64,000 bases of DNA. It comes from Hemibagrus wyckioides (taxonomy: Eukaryota > Chordata > Actinopteri > Siluriformes > Bagridae). Numbering within the stretch: position 1 is the stretch's first letter; each line of letters begins with the position of its first letter. The stretch covers positions 12,312,428 to 12,376,427 of the forward strand of contig NC_080711.1 of the NCBI RefSeq assembly GCF_019097595.1. Reading direction: 5' to 3'. This document shows positions 1 through 13,202 of this stretch, one piece after another. A model generated the notes under the pieces. The model was not told the DNA's origin and did no database searches. It saw nothing but the letters and a program-made list of their open reading frames with translations. The position numbers and the translations under genes are program-made.

Positions 1-3000
1 ATGGGATAAATCTAAGTGTGTCTTTTGTCTTCCTTCATATATCTTGTTTGTGAATGTCTCACTGCATAATGAGTCTTGTTACAACAAGCCGGACTCAGAC
101 AGTGCTGTCTTCAGTGCTAATTCTGCCTTCTCTGTTGTGGCTCACATCCCTTTATGACTGAGGTCCTTTGTAATCAGGATCATCTGTGAATGGACTAGAC
201 CTAGCAGAAAATGATATACAAATGTGCCTAAGATAGAGAAAGCTCAGACATTGCTGAATTGCCCTATTCTCTGGGGCTTGGTGGTCTGAAGTCATGGTTT
301 TGGGAAGCTGGCTAAACAGATGTGAACAACTCTGGATCCAAGACTATAGATCCTGTCAGTGGGCCCCTCCTAGAAAAGGAACAATTAATTGACTTTATTC
401 TATTCCTTTTCTTCCGGCTCCACACTTCTACTTGGCTGAGCAGGATTCACAAATTGCTGTCTTGGGCCTTTCTGGCGACTAAATAGCTGCCAATGAAAGT
501 GTAAATGACTTCGGAGTGAATGCAGATTTCACAATAGCACCACCGCCACAAGTCTCTGACCAACATAATGATCATTGTCATCACGGCTGTCAGCCAGGAG
601 GCTCAGGGGCCCATGAATGTAGAAGAGAATTCAGAGAAGGAGAGCAGATTATCCACTCTTTTTTTTATTTATTTTTTTTATTTCTGATTGCTTTCTGCAC
701 TGGAGATTATCCAGTTTGACAAAGTCAATCCTTGAGCACGATCCTTTCAGTATAAACCAAAGGAAATGAATACTATTATACCACATTCTGTTATCAACTG
801 CTTATTTTTTTAATCTTAATTAACATAATACAATTATTAAGATAATAAGATAATTATTAAGCCTCACTTCTTTCTTCTCTTAATGAGTTAGGAAGTTTGG
901 TGATACATTTAGAACGAATGAAATGAAAGTACCCTTCAAACCCGATAAATTTATACTATCTGTAAAAAGCTTTTAGCCAATTAGTTCATTTGTCTTTGTG
1001 GAAAACTAAACAGTTGCTTAACTGGGATTTGTCCAGAGGTTAATTGAGTGGGTGGTTTTATGGGTTAGTCTGGAGACCAATCACAATGGTGTTCCTTATA
1101 AGTGACCTTACTGTGTTTTATTTTCATCCAGATTTATCTGGTCTTATACAAATGTACCTCTACTTGTAAAATGATGTTGGATATGCCTTTAAAGGTTGAC
1201 AAATTAAAGAAAGGGACATTTTGCTGCATCCCCTTAGAGGAAACATTTATTCCAATTCAGCACAATGTTATCTGAGATTTATACTATGATGTAACCTTTG
1301 TATCCTGATGTAAATGGTCTGTTCCAGGAAGAGGGTTCATGGAACATTCCAATGATCATATTGAAAATCATATTCTATGATCTTCACAATCTCTAAGTCA
1401 CAAAACAACTGAGCAATAATGGGGCATTTTGGGCTTGGTTGACAGTGCTCTTATCATCTCCACCGTGATCACTTAAGCTGTCTCACTGTGGAAGCTGATT
1501 ATTGTCTTATTTTGACCCTTGATGTTGTTTTTTCCTTTAGTTTGTCCCTGGTCTTGTTTTATTTTAATTTGTCATCCATTTGAGGTTCCCTTTCTATTTG
1601 AAAAATACATACTTGATAATCTAATATATGGGTATTAGATTATATCTGATAATCTCATATATGGGTGAGAGAGTTTTCACTATAATTTATTGGTAAAAGC
1701 ATTTGCAGACACTTGCATTTGATAAAACCTTCAATGTCCTTTCCAGGACATATTCAAACATTTAAGAAACCGTAACATTATAAACAACATCTATTTACTG
1801 CCAGTTACTGAATTTCCTGGCATGAATACTGCTGGCACATCTGTATGCATCTGTCAGGCAGCTAAGGAAATTAATGCTTTATTTAGTTTATGTCCATCCA
1901 CTATTGTTCTACTCAGCCTTGGGCGTTTGGTTCCAGTCTGAGCCCCATCTGCCAGACTTCCCACAGCGGGGGCAGTTTTGTGGTGGAACGGGCCAGGGAT
2001 CTCAGGGGAGCGCAATGCCCCTGGCCTGGAAGACCGGCGGGAGTTCTCCCTATAGGCTGGCTAATTGGTTTAGAGCACCGCCTGCCAAGCTTTCCCATGT
2101 GGGCCACTGCTGTGCTGCTGCACAATGTGAAACAGCATGATAGCCATCCACTCAGTCCATCTTTTCACTGCCCCTACTTCACAGAGGAAGCAGAACCATA
2201 CACAAAAGCCAAATCTGATACTGGCTCTCTCCTCTCTGAACAAAAATGCCCCCTTTCCTCTTCATTCTTGGTTGGTAATCGAGTTTTGCTGAAACTTCTC
2301 TGACAGAATTCTTCTTCTTTCAATTCATAAGGTAATGAGGAGCAGAATTCAGCCTCAACTGTAGCAAAATGCATGTCAGCTTTATTGATCACACCTGACT
2401 CATGATAAGGAGTAATTCATGGGAATTCAGTAACCACTTTTAATCCATCAAGAAACTTCTTTAATATCATTAGTGAAATTGATCACAGTTGTCCACACAT
2501 TCCCCTTTATCTCACTGCAATACCGCCAAAATAATAAAAATAATAATTTTAAACATTTAGAATGTAAATAAAAGGCTATAATCATTTAAAATTCAAAGTT
2601 TTGGCACATCTAGGTTTTAATAATGAACTTAAATATTTTACTAAAGCATTTAAACCAGAAACAGTTCCTTATTATGAATATTGGAGGAACCTCTAAGTAG
2701 AAAAAAAGGGAAAAGCACCATATATCCATCATATATCACTCTTTGAATTGTGAAACACATTAAATCATATATAGGATTTTTTCAAATGTAAAAATTTTAC
2801 TCTTGCACTGATTTAAAAAAGAAAAACAACAACTGTTGCTAAATGCAAAAAAAATAAAATATAATAAAACAAATAAAAAATAAAAAATGCATAACTTAAG
2901 TTTAAAATAAATCCCATTGAATAATAAAACTCAAACAAAGGTAAAAACAAATATTTCAATAAGTTTAATTAATTGTTATTATTTAATTATTATTTTATGC

Positions 3001-4364
3001 ATTACTCTTAGACATATCACTCTAAGGTGACTTTTGTCACTCTATCAATAACTGACAAAAAAACTGCATAACATCCACTGATGTTTTCATTTTATACATA
3101 TTCCCTTTTATGACATAAAGCATTATACCACAGTGATGTTCAATTCTTTCTTTTCATGCAGGTATATAATGATAACAGCACAGCCATATTTTGTTCCATA
3201 TATTATATTACAGTAACATTTTTATCCTCTACTCTATTCTATTCTCCTGCTAGTATATTAATCAATGACACAAACTAGACATGGATCCAGTGGGCTTTTG
3301 CTCATGGCATTGAAGGCACTCAGCAGCACCATCACTGTAACCAGGCACAAGCTACTCAACAGACTGGGCAAACTGGTGAAAGCTGCACAGTGAGCTCAAA
3401 GTTTATTGGAAAACAGGAAAAGGATGAATAAAAAAAAACGAATGGATGAATTTAGTTTCTGCTTTACCCTTTGCTCTGCTCTGGCTGTGCAGGTAGATGG
3501 TGCTGTGTCCTGAATTCATTTAATTAAATGAATTTACAATGAGAAATGTATTGTCAGATGCAGAAAAACATTATCATTAAATGTAGCTGATCAAAGAAAT
3601 ATTTAGCAGTTGAACTGAATAAAGTTTTCCAAGATTCAGGTAAAGAGACTACATTACAGCAACAGCAGGAATTCTTGTTTGTATTTTATTGACCTGAATC
3701 TGAAAAATATTAAAAGTATGAATGGGTAATGAATTATTTTTGACATTTCAATAAAGTCTAATGATAAAATCAGGTACAATTGTTAATGCGAGGGGTTTTC
3801 CCAAACATGTGAAGGGAGTTTCATGTGTTTCAGTGCATTTTGTAGCTCATCAGAGTCTATGATTTCTCGAGTTTCAAGACTCTTTTCATATTATTTGAAT
3901 AGTCAAACCTTGTGCTTTAAATCGAAAGCTTGCCTCAACAGCTCACATGATGCTTTCCAGCTGACCCCTTACTGACATTTGTTGATTCAAGATATCTTGC
4001 ATGAGAGACGAAAATTCAAATATTTGCAGCATTGAACACCAGACATGGTTTTATCACATCTAATAGACTGTTCAAACAACACACCTACAGATGAAAGGTT
4101 CAAGCTACAGTTTCCAGAACTAATATCCATGGTGTTGGACTTCATCTATGCTACTGCCATATCTAACTGGTTCTGAGTAACGCCTACCTCAGACACTGTG
4201 GTTGTAAACACCTGAAAGGCATTTCTAAAAAAAAGTGTTTTCAAAGATACATGATAATTTCCACTGAGGAGCTACATCCATCCATTCATCCATTTTCTGT
4301 ACGTCTTACTCTAGAAAGGGTCATGAAAACTTGGGCCTGATCCCATGGCACAAGGCCAGTCCAT

Positions 4365-4397
<33 letters not shown>

Positions 4398-5925
4398 ACA
4401 CACACGCATATGCGCACACACACACACACACACACCAAGCAGCCTACAACAGATGTCTTTGGACTGGGGAAGGAAACCAAACTACACCAAGGAAACCCTT
4501 AAAGCATGAGTAGAACATGCAAACACACAGGGTAGAGGCAGGAATCGAACCCCTAACCCCAGATGTGTGAGTCTAATGTACTAACCCCTAATTGCCACTT
4601 AAAATATTAAGCAGTATAATCCCATAGACCTCCCTATTATTGATCATTCATAATGATCAATGAACAATGACTTGAAAACATAAGTCATACTTTATAATAA
4701 ATGTAGGTTGAAAATAGCTTATAATATACACTGAAAATGACTTTTTGTTGTTTGTTTAAGTAGTTTAAATGTTGAATTTTACTACAAAAATACAATCACA
4801 TGAGACATAGATGAGTGGAAACTTTTATTACATATATATAAAAAAACAAAATAAAAAACAGAACACACTGGAATATAACTGAAGAAATTATATAGACCAT
4901 CTATACCACAATAAATCCACGAAACTGCAAACATGATTATGGTGAATTACAGTGTATTACAGTACACAAGGCTTCATAAGGTCTAAGGAAATGTGCTTGG
5001 TTGAGGTTCTCCTTTATAAATTATGACCACAGAGTATGCATTTTTATTCAAACGTGAACTTTGGTCAAATTCAATGAAGTGAAATTTCAGTTAATCTGAA
5101 GTTAATTAAAAGATATAAATGTAAAAATGTGAAATGGAAATGTGATGTTCTTTGTTATAACTAATATACATATATATTATTAACATTTTGTGACAATATT
5201 TTGAATGGGCAAGATTCAAGTTCATTCAAGTGGCATGTAATTAAAGATTCTTCCAAATTGAAAAAGTAAGAATGATGAATAAATCTGCTGATTTAGTCTA
5301 TATATCTTGGTCAATGTATCTTATGTCGGTGAACAAATTTAATATTCCTACTTAAAAACAGGGTGATTGTCTGGGCCGGCTTTGCTGTTGACAGCGTTTA
5401 TAAAGAAACTGCAATAGTGTAACATAGTTTGATCACAATTATACAGTCAGTGATTCTTCAAGAAGGTAATGTACTGAACATATTTCAGACTTTTTAGACA
5501 AACAAGACAAAAAGAAATAATAACCAGTCCAGGCTAAACTCCAGGCATCATAGAACGTCAAACTGAACACAAAGCAATTAACAGAATCACACTGCTGTAG
5601 TAGAGAAGTAGTGTATATTACTGCTGAAGCTGTTAAAAACAAATTACGTGCTTTGTGTTCAGTTCAGTTCTGAACTGATTTGAAGCTTTTATGCTCATTA
5701 AGTTTTGATTTGTGTGTGTGTGTTTGTATCAAGTGTTATGCAACTCACACTACAAAAATAAAAACATTTTAGAGTCCACAAATACTCAAAATTTATATTA
5801 TATACTATTGTCCGTATTAAGTACTATTCTGTATTATTAGGCGGTAGCAAAAGTGAACAGTTAAACATTCAGAAATGACAAATTGGAAGAACTATTGGCA
5901 TTGAATGATTGAATTTACATTGAAG
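1..5925. other. Gene-poor intergenic region left of aqp8
   Basis: No exon chain with conserved protein content was found on either strand. Short open frames here overlap on opposite strands and resemble no protein I know. The stretch is AT-rich apart from a GC-rich patch at about 1900-2140. It contains a reverse DANA-like SINE at about 4270-4610 with a (CA)n tract inside it. The last few hundred bases before 5926 should hold the 3' UTR of aqp8. On the minus strand an ATTAAA-type signal lies near 5337-5342 and an AATAAA near 5041-5046, and either could be its polyadenylation signal. Confidence 0.6.
4270..4610 (-). repeat. DANA/Mermaid-like SINE, reverse, with (CA)n insertion
   Basis: The region reads in reverse as a fish tRNA-derived SINE. 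Hallmarks are the 'catccatccattcatcca' 3' end, 'gtctttggactggggaaggaaacc', 'gaacatgcaaac' and a B-box-like 'ggaatcgaacccctaac' followed by 'ctaaccccta'. A (CA)n tract at about 4364-4433 interrupts the middle. The copy is diverged and carries no gene. Confidence 0.75.
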
Positions 5926-8900
5926 TTACTTCAGTATCACTCTAATCTTCTCGTCACCCAGCATCAACCTGGAAAACCATAACAGAACATGCAATATGAA
6001 CAAATATATAGCATAATATGATATTTGTAATATTTAAAGTTATATCCTTTACTGTTTGACATTCCTGTCAATAGCTGCACATTTACCGAATGAGAGTAGC
6101 AGTGAGCAGTGCACCAGCCATGGGTCCGACCCAGTAGATCCAGTGATATGCCCAGTAATTAGCCACTGCTGCTGGTCCAAAAGCACGTGCTGGGTTCATG
6201 CATGCTCCAGAGACTGCTCCTCTAATTGACAACAAATATGCACACTCAGTAAAGCACAGATATATAGGTATTCGTATTAGGTCATAGCACTCAGCAAATC
6301 TTCATCATTATATGTGTCAAGTTTTCACTTTTACTACAGGAGATCTGATTTCATCCCAGAATAGCAATAAAACCCAAATAAATTTAGTTTTTGTATAGAT
6401 TTGTTCTGTATAAGTTAATGTTCTCATTGGCCACCTTAGTGAGAGCAAGTAGAGTACTGAGATGAACAATTTTTTGAAGTTATAAAGACAATGCAATTAA
6501 ATTCAGTTTGTATTGGCCAAAATCCAGAAATTAAAATGAAATGTACGGAGGAGGTGCATTCCATTAAGTCTCTTAGCTCTTACATGTTGGGAGAGATTAA
6601 CCACATGACCCATGGTAATTAATGGGATACAAACTGGGAAGGATGAAAACACAGATGCTGTAGTGAATGCATTAAGGCTGTGTGAGTAGGAGTATTTATT
6701 CAGGGCAGTGGGGGGTTTATTCCCACACCACAAGAAATTTGAGCTTGCTCACTTTTGCCTGAGCTCAACTAATATACTCGGTTGGGTATTTAAAAAAAAT
6801 AGCAGGAGGCAATACAGATTCACATTTGGCTTCGGAGAAATGCTTTTCATTTCAAAACTGGAATTATTCACATGAATTATGTGTCTTTTCTAGGAAGAGA
6901 ATAAAAAGATTTTAGGTAACTAAAAAGCACATGGTTCAATATACTGTATCCTTAATATAAAGCCGTGTGCTTAAGGACTTGGATCCGTCCAACTGTGAGC
7001 ATTTATTCTGGCTAAAGCAAGTGCAGCTGCTGCAGCTCCAGATGTTGAAATGTGCCTCTGTACACTGTACACGTTTATCTTTGAGACAACTGATGTGTGA
7101 ACTGGAAAGCTGCCCATCTTCTACTTGGTTGACAATAAAGTGTGAATAAATAGTGTAAACAGATAACATTCATTAAACGTTTTATCCTGGACAGAATAGT
7201 CATGGATCCAAGCATATCATGTGAAAGCATGGAGGAAGGTGGAAATACACCCTGGATTGGAGGCCATCCTGCTCACATTCAGTTACACAGAGGAGCAATG
7301 AATCATTTTTGAGGAGACATTCCACCAACCTGTATGTTTTTGAGCGGTGGAAGAAAACCAGTGAACACAGAGGAAATCCACAGAGACATCACGCAAAACA
7401 TCAACGTTTTACACTGTAGCTTAAGCACAGGATCGAACCGGGGACATTCTACTGTAAAGCTGCTTAGTGACAATATCTACTGTTAAACACAATATTTAAA
7501 TAAAATGTATTCAACTGATTTATACATTAAATTGATTTAATCAAGAATTGTGTGAAATAAGAAATATTAAGAAAAAAAAGTAAGCTAAATGGGTAGGACA
7601 TAATGGCATAATTGTCTTGTTTTGCATTTTTTAGTGCAGGTCTCTACCACCTAGGAGCCTTGAGCATGAGGTTTAGTGTTTTCCTGCTGTCCTTTAAAGG
7701 TGCTCTAACTATGCTTTGACTGCTCACTGCTGTGAGGCTGTGTGTGTGTGTTAATGAGGTTGGAAACAATGTGGAAGAGTCACAGTTCATTGTAAGTTTA
7801 ATGGATCCAGCAGCTTTTTTTTTTTGACTGGGGGGAGTTATTAAGTCATCTGTTTATGTCTAAATAGCCTTTTATTACTCCCTTAATTACTTTCTTAGAC
7901 GTTTAATGGTGCTTCAATGGGTTCTTTGTATAGTTAAGGGTTCTTAGCTTCCTTTAAAGTGTGATAGGGAAATACTTGAACTATATTCATGTTATGCATC
8001 TTTCTTGAGCATCAGGATTATATCTGGATAGTGATCATTCACATAAAAATAAAGATGTGAAATTACACTAGATGTATTATTGATGCATTTTATGCCCGAC
8101 AAGAACGCACACGCGTATGCCTGACTCTCCAAGTCAGATTTGAAAACAAAAGCAATAAAAAAGTGCAATTACAAAACCTGATTAAAAAAATTGAATAATG
8201 ATTTTGGATATATTCATAATTAAAGGTGGGAAACTAATAAGTTGCTGGAAATGGAAACACAGGTCTAGCTGACTGGAGGCTGCAAGTGTAAATGCATGTC
8301 ATTAAAGATACAATACGGGAGGTTAAAAATACAATACGGGTATGAGATGCATGAACTGGCCATGTGTGAATAGGGTCTCTGTTGTAGAGTTCTACTACCG
8401 GAGAACCCTTAAGATTTCCAGCGCTCCAGCCCTTCTTTCTAAGAGTGCACATAGATGACATGACATAATTTAAAAAACAGTCTAAATACTCGTTAGCGTA
8501 GATATTGTGGCTAAAGAAAGACATCTGTGGCAGAGATGCGGCATTCTTGAGAAACCTTTTCCTTATTGCTGTACAACTATAGTAAAAATAATATTAGAAC
8601 CACTAAAAAGCCCTTATGAAGAATGCAAGTTGAGGTTAAGTTCTGGTACATTAGCAGCAAATTACTATGTAAGGTCTGGCAAACTAAAAAAAAACATTAT
8701 GGCATCCCCTTATACTTTCATAGCTGTGCTTTGAGTCACATTTTCCATCCAGCAAAAACTGACCTATCAACAAATGTGTAGGTCAGAGGAGATATCAGAG
8801 CTGCCAAGAGGAACTGACACAAGAACAAATATCCGATAAGGTGAGTCCATATTTCCTCCTGACTGCAAGCACAACTCACTTCTAATTGCCAAATGTCATT

Positions 8901-10282
8901 CTTTTACGCACATTAACTACACCATGAACAATAATTACAGGTTAGGTAAGAAACTCTCAGTCAAATAATAAAATACAGGAAATACAAAGGAGAACCTGGA
9001 GATGTGTTGTGGTGGAACTGTCTACACAGGTAAACCAAAAAAAGTCCACAAATTTGAGGAAAATCTGTTCTTAATATCAGGCTGAATGTTTTTTCTTTAA
9101 TGAATTAATAATGAATAATGGTCTAGTGTGTGTTATCATACATACTCACCCTGCTAAGATATCAGCGCCAACTGTCAGTCCAATACAGAATGGAGCTAGT
9201 AAGGTACGTGTCTTGCCATTCACTGCCCCCATACACACTGACATAGTCAGGAACAGCGTCATTACCATCTCAGCTATAACAGCAGGCTCAATCTGAGCTC
9301 GCTCTTGGACGGTGTTAAACGCACCACCAGATGCATTGTAGTAATTATGTGGTAGTGAGATACTCTAAGGAAGAGAAGAGAATATTACATTTGTAATATT
9401 ACACACACATACGGCATGTATATCAGAGTCATTGATTTGTTCTTAGAAAATCTATGCAGCTCCACTCAGTTTCCTGTATTCCTGATAATGTCAAGCAGAG
9501 CGCGTGTAAGAAATGAACAAATACAGATAAGCAGAGTTTGTCTAAGATAATTAAACTGCATGAAGATTTTCAGCATTCTGGCACAGTGAATAATATCTGA
9601 CTTACTTTAGCCAGACCTGCACCAATGAGTCCACCACACAGTTGTGCCATAATGTACGGTATCAGCAGGATGACATTAAGACCCCCGATCAGGTAAACAG
9701 ACACAGAGACAGCGGGGTTGAAGTGACCTCCACTGCAGGAACAACTTTGTGTCAATGCATATAGCTGATCTTCATTTTAAATTCTAGGTTAACATATAGG
9801 TTAGCACTATATTGTGGTCAGTATTTTACTGTTTGTGGATATCAATAAAATGAATGGATGATGCATGCAACAAATTTGCTTTCATAAGTATGTTGATTTT
9901 GATTTTTAGAGCCAAATAAGAATCTGAAAAATCGTGTAAATTAATTCTTGCAATACCTTAGACAGGAAAAAAAAATTCACCCATGTGAATACCTGATCTC
10001 TCCAAACAGTGCTATGACGATGCTCAGTGCTAGGCCATGTGCTAGAGCTGGCTGCAGACTCCCAGTGCCCTGCGGATTCTCTATGACGGACATGCAGCCA
10101 GTGAAGATGAAAAGCGTGGAGCCCACCAGTTCAGCCACACAGGGCTGGATATAGGGCTGAAAAACATTGACAATGCGATGGAATGCTGTCTCCTCCACTA
10201 CTGGCTCTATATCGAACACACTAACTGAGTCTGTTGTACACAAGTCTGTGTCTGAGTTGGTTTTTGATTGGCGTGTGTTCAT
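5926..10282 (-). CDS. aqp8: Aquaporin-8, five exons
   Basis: Channel of the aquaporin-8 branch, which passes water and in known members also ammonia and hydrogen peroxide. Exons on the minus strand are 10282-9993, 9732-9606, 9364-9150, 6221-6087 and 5968-5926. All have GT-AG borders, and together they give 269 residues (human AQP8 is about 261). The start codon has A at -3. The first pore motif is HFNPAVS (NPA at about residues 102-104) and the second is [10 protein letters not shown] (NPA at about 220-222). The segment [16 protein letters not shown] and the end [10 protein letters not shown] match AQP8 and not other aquaporins. Loop B falls at the start of exon 2 and loop E at the start of exon 4. 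The third intron (9149-6222) is the largest. The residue three before the second NPA is Ala, where human AQP8 has Gly. Fish have several aqp8 paralogues, and I cannot tell which this is. Confidence 0.95.
6222..9149 (-). other. Intron 3 of aqp8
   Basis: A 2.9 kb intron with no coding signal on either strand. It holds a strongly decayed reverse SINE-like stretch at about 7180-7450 ('ttttgagcggtggaag', 'cacaggatcgaaccggg') and AT-rich sequence. Small open frames here are not supported. Confidence 0.7.
7180..7450 (-). repeat. Decayed SINE, reverse (DANA-like)
   Basis: The order of remnants fits a reverse DANA-like SINE: 'ttttatcctggacagaata', 'ccctggattggaggcc', 'ttttgagcggtggaag', 'gaggaaatccacagagaca' and 'aggatcgaaccggggac'. 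Divergence is high, so family assignment is tentative. Confidence 0.5.
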
Positions 10283-11849
10283 GCTGGCAGTTGATGGATG
10301 GAGCTGGCATTACAGTTAAGCAGGGTAATATTGGTCTGATAAACGTGTAAGAAAGGAGGAGGGGAAAAGAAACGAGGGAGGTACAAAGTGGGATGTGGTA
10401 GAATTCTCTAATATTGCCTTTTACGCTTATCAACAGCTGTGAAAAAAATGTCACCTGGGTAAAACAATGGAAATAAAATGACGCATGAATAAAGCTTTCT
10501 GTTTGATGTGAGTAAGTTACAGTTAGGTCAGTCGTTTTAGGATGACCGGCAATATGCGCCAGCTATAAAAGAGTTGTGACAATCAGCACCACACCATGTG
10601 ATATAGCAGCATGATGAAACTAAAACTCCACTGAGGTCATAGAATTATTGCATGAACTGCATATGTATCAGTCAAAAACTATAGGACTCTAGACAAAAGA
10701 GTTAATTATTCTCATCACATCATTATCTTGCCATATAGACTATCCTATAGATTTATCGATACATAGAATGCAATATTTATGAATTATTTATTATTAAATT
10801 ACTTATTTATATGATTAAATTCTCAGTTGCCTTATCTGGTTTCAATTGAAATTGATGCTGAAATCTCCATGTGAACTAACATCAACTGACCTGAAGGTAA
10901 ATCTGCCAAAAAATCACCCATGCCCAGAAGAAATAAGAGTGAACCTGTAATACTGGTACGATGTTAATGATTATTGGGAATAATAATAAACTGACAAATA
11001 AGAACAAAATAGCTACCCCACACCCCCAAATTCCTCCCAGAGATCGTACAATAATGAGGCATTACTGAATACAGTTCATTGTGCATGTTTAAGTATAGCT
11101 ATGAAAAAAGTACTAGTGTATAGTTTAACTGTAAATTGTTTTCATTTTGAAGAATTAAAACCTTAACACTGAAATATGAAGTAGAATTATTAGATGTTAT
11201 TGCTGCATTTATTTATCTGTCAGATATCAGGGTGATGATAATGGATGAAAGATAATTATTCAGCAGTGAAATTTATAGAAAATAGTTGCACCATTTTTCT
11301 TTTTTTATCTTTTGTCTGAAATAATATTAGTTTCAGTGTGTGAACTTTACTTATATAAACACGTGTGTACTTTTGTCAGACACTGACCATTTGTTAACAT
11401 TAGGCCTCTGAAAAATTCAATATTTAACACTTACCTTACACTGATATGCCACTGTGTATTAATCAAGATTAAACAAACGAATGGCTGTATAGTTAGGGTT
11501 TTTTTGTTGGTCATGCTTTTCGAAATATTTGATTTTACGCTGTAGTTTGAATAAATCAGTGTGGATAAGGTACAATGTTCTTGATGAATAGAAGATATGA
11601 CTGAGTCTGTATTTAGTGTTTGCAGATTGGATTTGCACTGAGATCTTAGTTTCAGACAGCTTTCCAAGAACTCTCTGTCTGTCTATCACAGTACAATGAG
11701 AAATAACTCTCTTTCTCATTTTCCACGGTTTGAAAAGGCACAGACCCATTTTATGGCATAGAACTATGCACAGCAAAGTTGCACACTTGGCCCATTCCTT
11801 GGGCCAAAGAATTGTCAAGGGAGACATACAGTGTTCTCCATCCAAAAAA

Positions 11850-12625
11850 TTAAAGGACATGGTCAGCATCAGTCATCAAATAGGCTGTGGCATTCAAGCA
11901 ATAATCGATTGGTATTAATAGGCCCAAAATGTGCCAAGAAAAAATTCCCCACATCATTTCACCACCTCCACCAGTCTGGATTTTTGACACGAGACAGATT
12001 ATGTCTGCATGGATTCATGCTGTTGGCACCAAATTCTGCTCCCCCAGCTGCATGTCTCAGTAGAAATCAGTATTCAATCAGACCCTATTTTTTTTCCATT
12101 TTTCATTTGTCCAGTTTTGGTGAGTCTGTGTCCACTGTAGGCTCAGCTGTCTGGTTTTGGCTGAAAGAAATGGAACCTGAGTGCTCTTCTACTGTTGTAG
12201 CCCCAAGGTTCAACATGCTGTGCCATAGAGTTAGGTTATCTGAGTTAATGCAGCCTTTCTGTCAGCTTGAACCTGTCTGGCCATTGTCAATTTGATCTCT
12301 CATTAACTAGGCAATTCCGTCTGCAGATCTGCCTCCCACTGGACATTTTTTCTTTTCTTTTCTGAGTAAACTACAGAGACTGTAGTCTGTAAAATTCCCA
12401 GTGGATCAGCAGTAATAGTAATACTTAAACCAGCCCCTCTGGCACCAACAACAATGCCAGAGTCAAAATCACTGAGATCACAATTTTTCCTCATTCTAAA
12501 GGTAGATGTGTACATTAACTGAAGCTGCAGACTTGTATCTGCATGATTTTCTACATGACATTGCTGCCACATGATTGGCTTATTAGATATGAATGAGTAG
12601 GTGTACAGATGTTCCTAATAAAGTG
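11850..12625 (-). mobile_element. Tc1-like transposon remnant (family 2), transposase broken
   Basis: Reading on the minus strand, the outer end 'gttcctaataaagtg' is followed by a recognisable N-terminal transposase stretch. It contains MRKNCDLSDFDSGIVVGAR and a degraded helix-turn-helix region (12303-12572). Further on are pieces of the catalytic and C-terminal part, such as the reverse of 'gattggtattaataggccc' near 11908-11930. The frame is broken repeatedly and the far terminal repeat is not seen, so this is a dead 5'-anchored copy. The family is the widespread fish Tc1 element whose ends read 'taggaacacctgtac'. Confidence 0.85.
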
Positions 12626-12815
12626 GTAGCTCAGTGGTTAAGGTGTTGGACTACTGATGGGAAGGTTTGTGTTTGAAACCCAGGACCACCAAGCTGCCAC
12701 TGCTAGGCCCCTGTGCAAGGCCCTTAACCCTCAAATTGCTCAGTTGTACAAAAAGAAATACAATTTTTTTTTAACTCACACTGGATAAGGGTGTCTGCCA
12801 AATGCAGAAATGCAA
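12622..12815 (+). repeat. tRNA-derived SINE, forward
   Basis: The head has a polymerase III A-box-like 'gtagctcagtggttaagg' and a B-box-like 'ggtttgtgtttgaaaccc'. The body runs through 'aaggcccttaaccctc', and the 3' end is 'ctggataagggtgtctgcc', the LINE-related tail common in fish SINEs. It begins exactly where the Tc1 remnant ends. Reverse relatives lie at about 42510-42662 and 60112-60215. Confidence 0.85.
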
Positions 12816-13141
12816 AGTAGATGGTGAGTGTACAATATGTTACACCAATACAATAAATATGTTAATTTTTAAGCAAATGCGTAAGCGCTTTTGAATTACC
12901 ATGCTTTTCTAAATATTACACAGCAAAGCTTTATAAGGTGTGCAACTTTATAAGCAACATTATAAGGTGTGCTCTCACCTAAGTGCATTTATTGCTGCTG
13001 TCTAGTATAATGTAATATTAAATTCCCCCTGGCTTTTATTGCACGTAAGGCCAGTAAGACCAATACAGACCACCAGGTGGGAGCAGACCACATTTTTACA
13101 GTGGTTTCTTGACTTTATTTGCAGCCATGGACCCTATGGGT

Positions 13142-13163
13142 CCTTTTTTCTGTACTAACTAAT

Positions 13164-13201
<38 letters not shown>
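13142..13201 (+). repeat. (AACT)n microsatellite
   Basis: A run of about 14 imperfect tetranucleotide units of 'aact/ctaa' type, with the cleanest part at about 13150-13200. It lies in the aqp8-arhgap17 gap. Confidence 0.9.

Positions 13202-13202
<1 letters not shown>

Noticed and set aside
1874..2303. Overlapping frames of 70-137 codons on both strands
   Set aside because: They reflect a GC-rich block with few stops. Three frames are open at once and none resembles a known protein.
9111..9296. Plus-strand frame of 61 codons
   Set aside because: It is the antisense shadow of aqp8 exon 3.
10563..10572. TATA-like 'ctataaaag' on the plus strand
   Set aside because: It points away from aqp8 and is almost 5 kb from arhgap17, with no gene for it to serve.
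11831..12295. Plus-strand frame of 154 codons
   Set aside because: It is the antisense of a broken Tc1 transposase, with no independent protein similarity.
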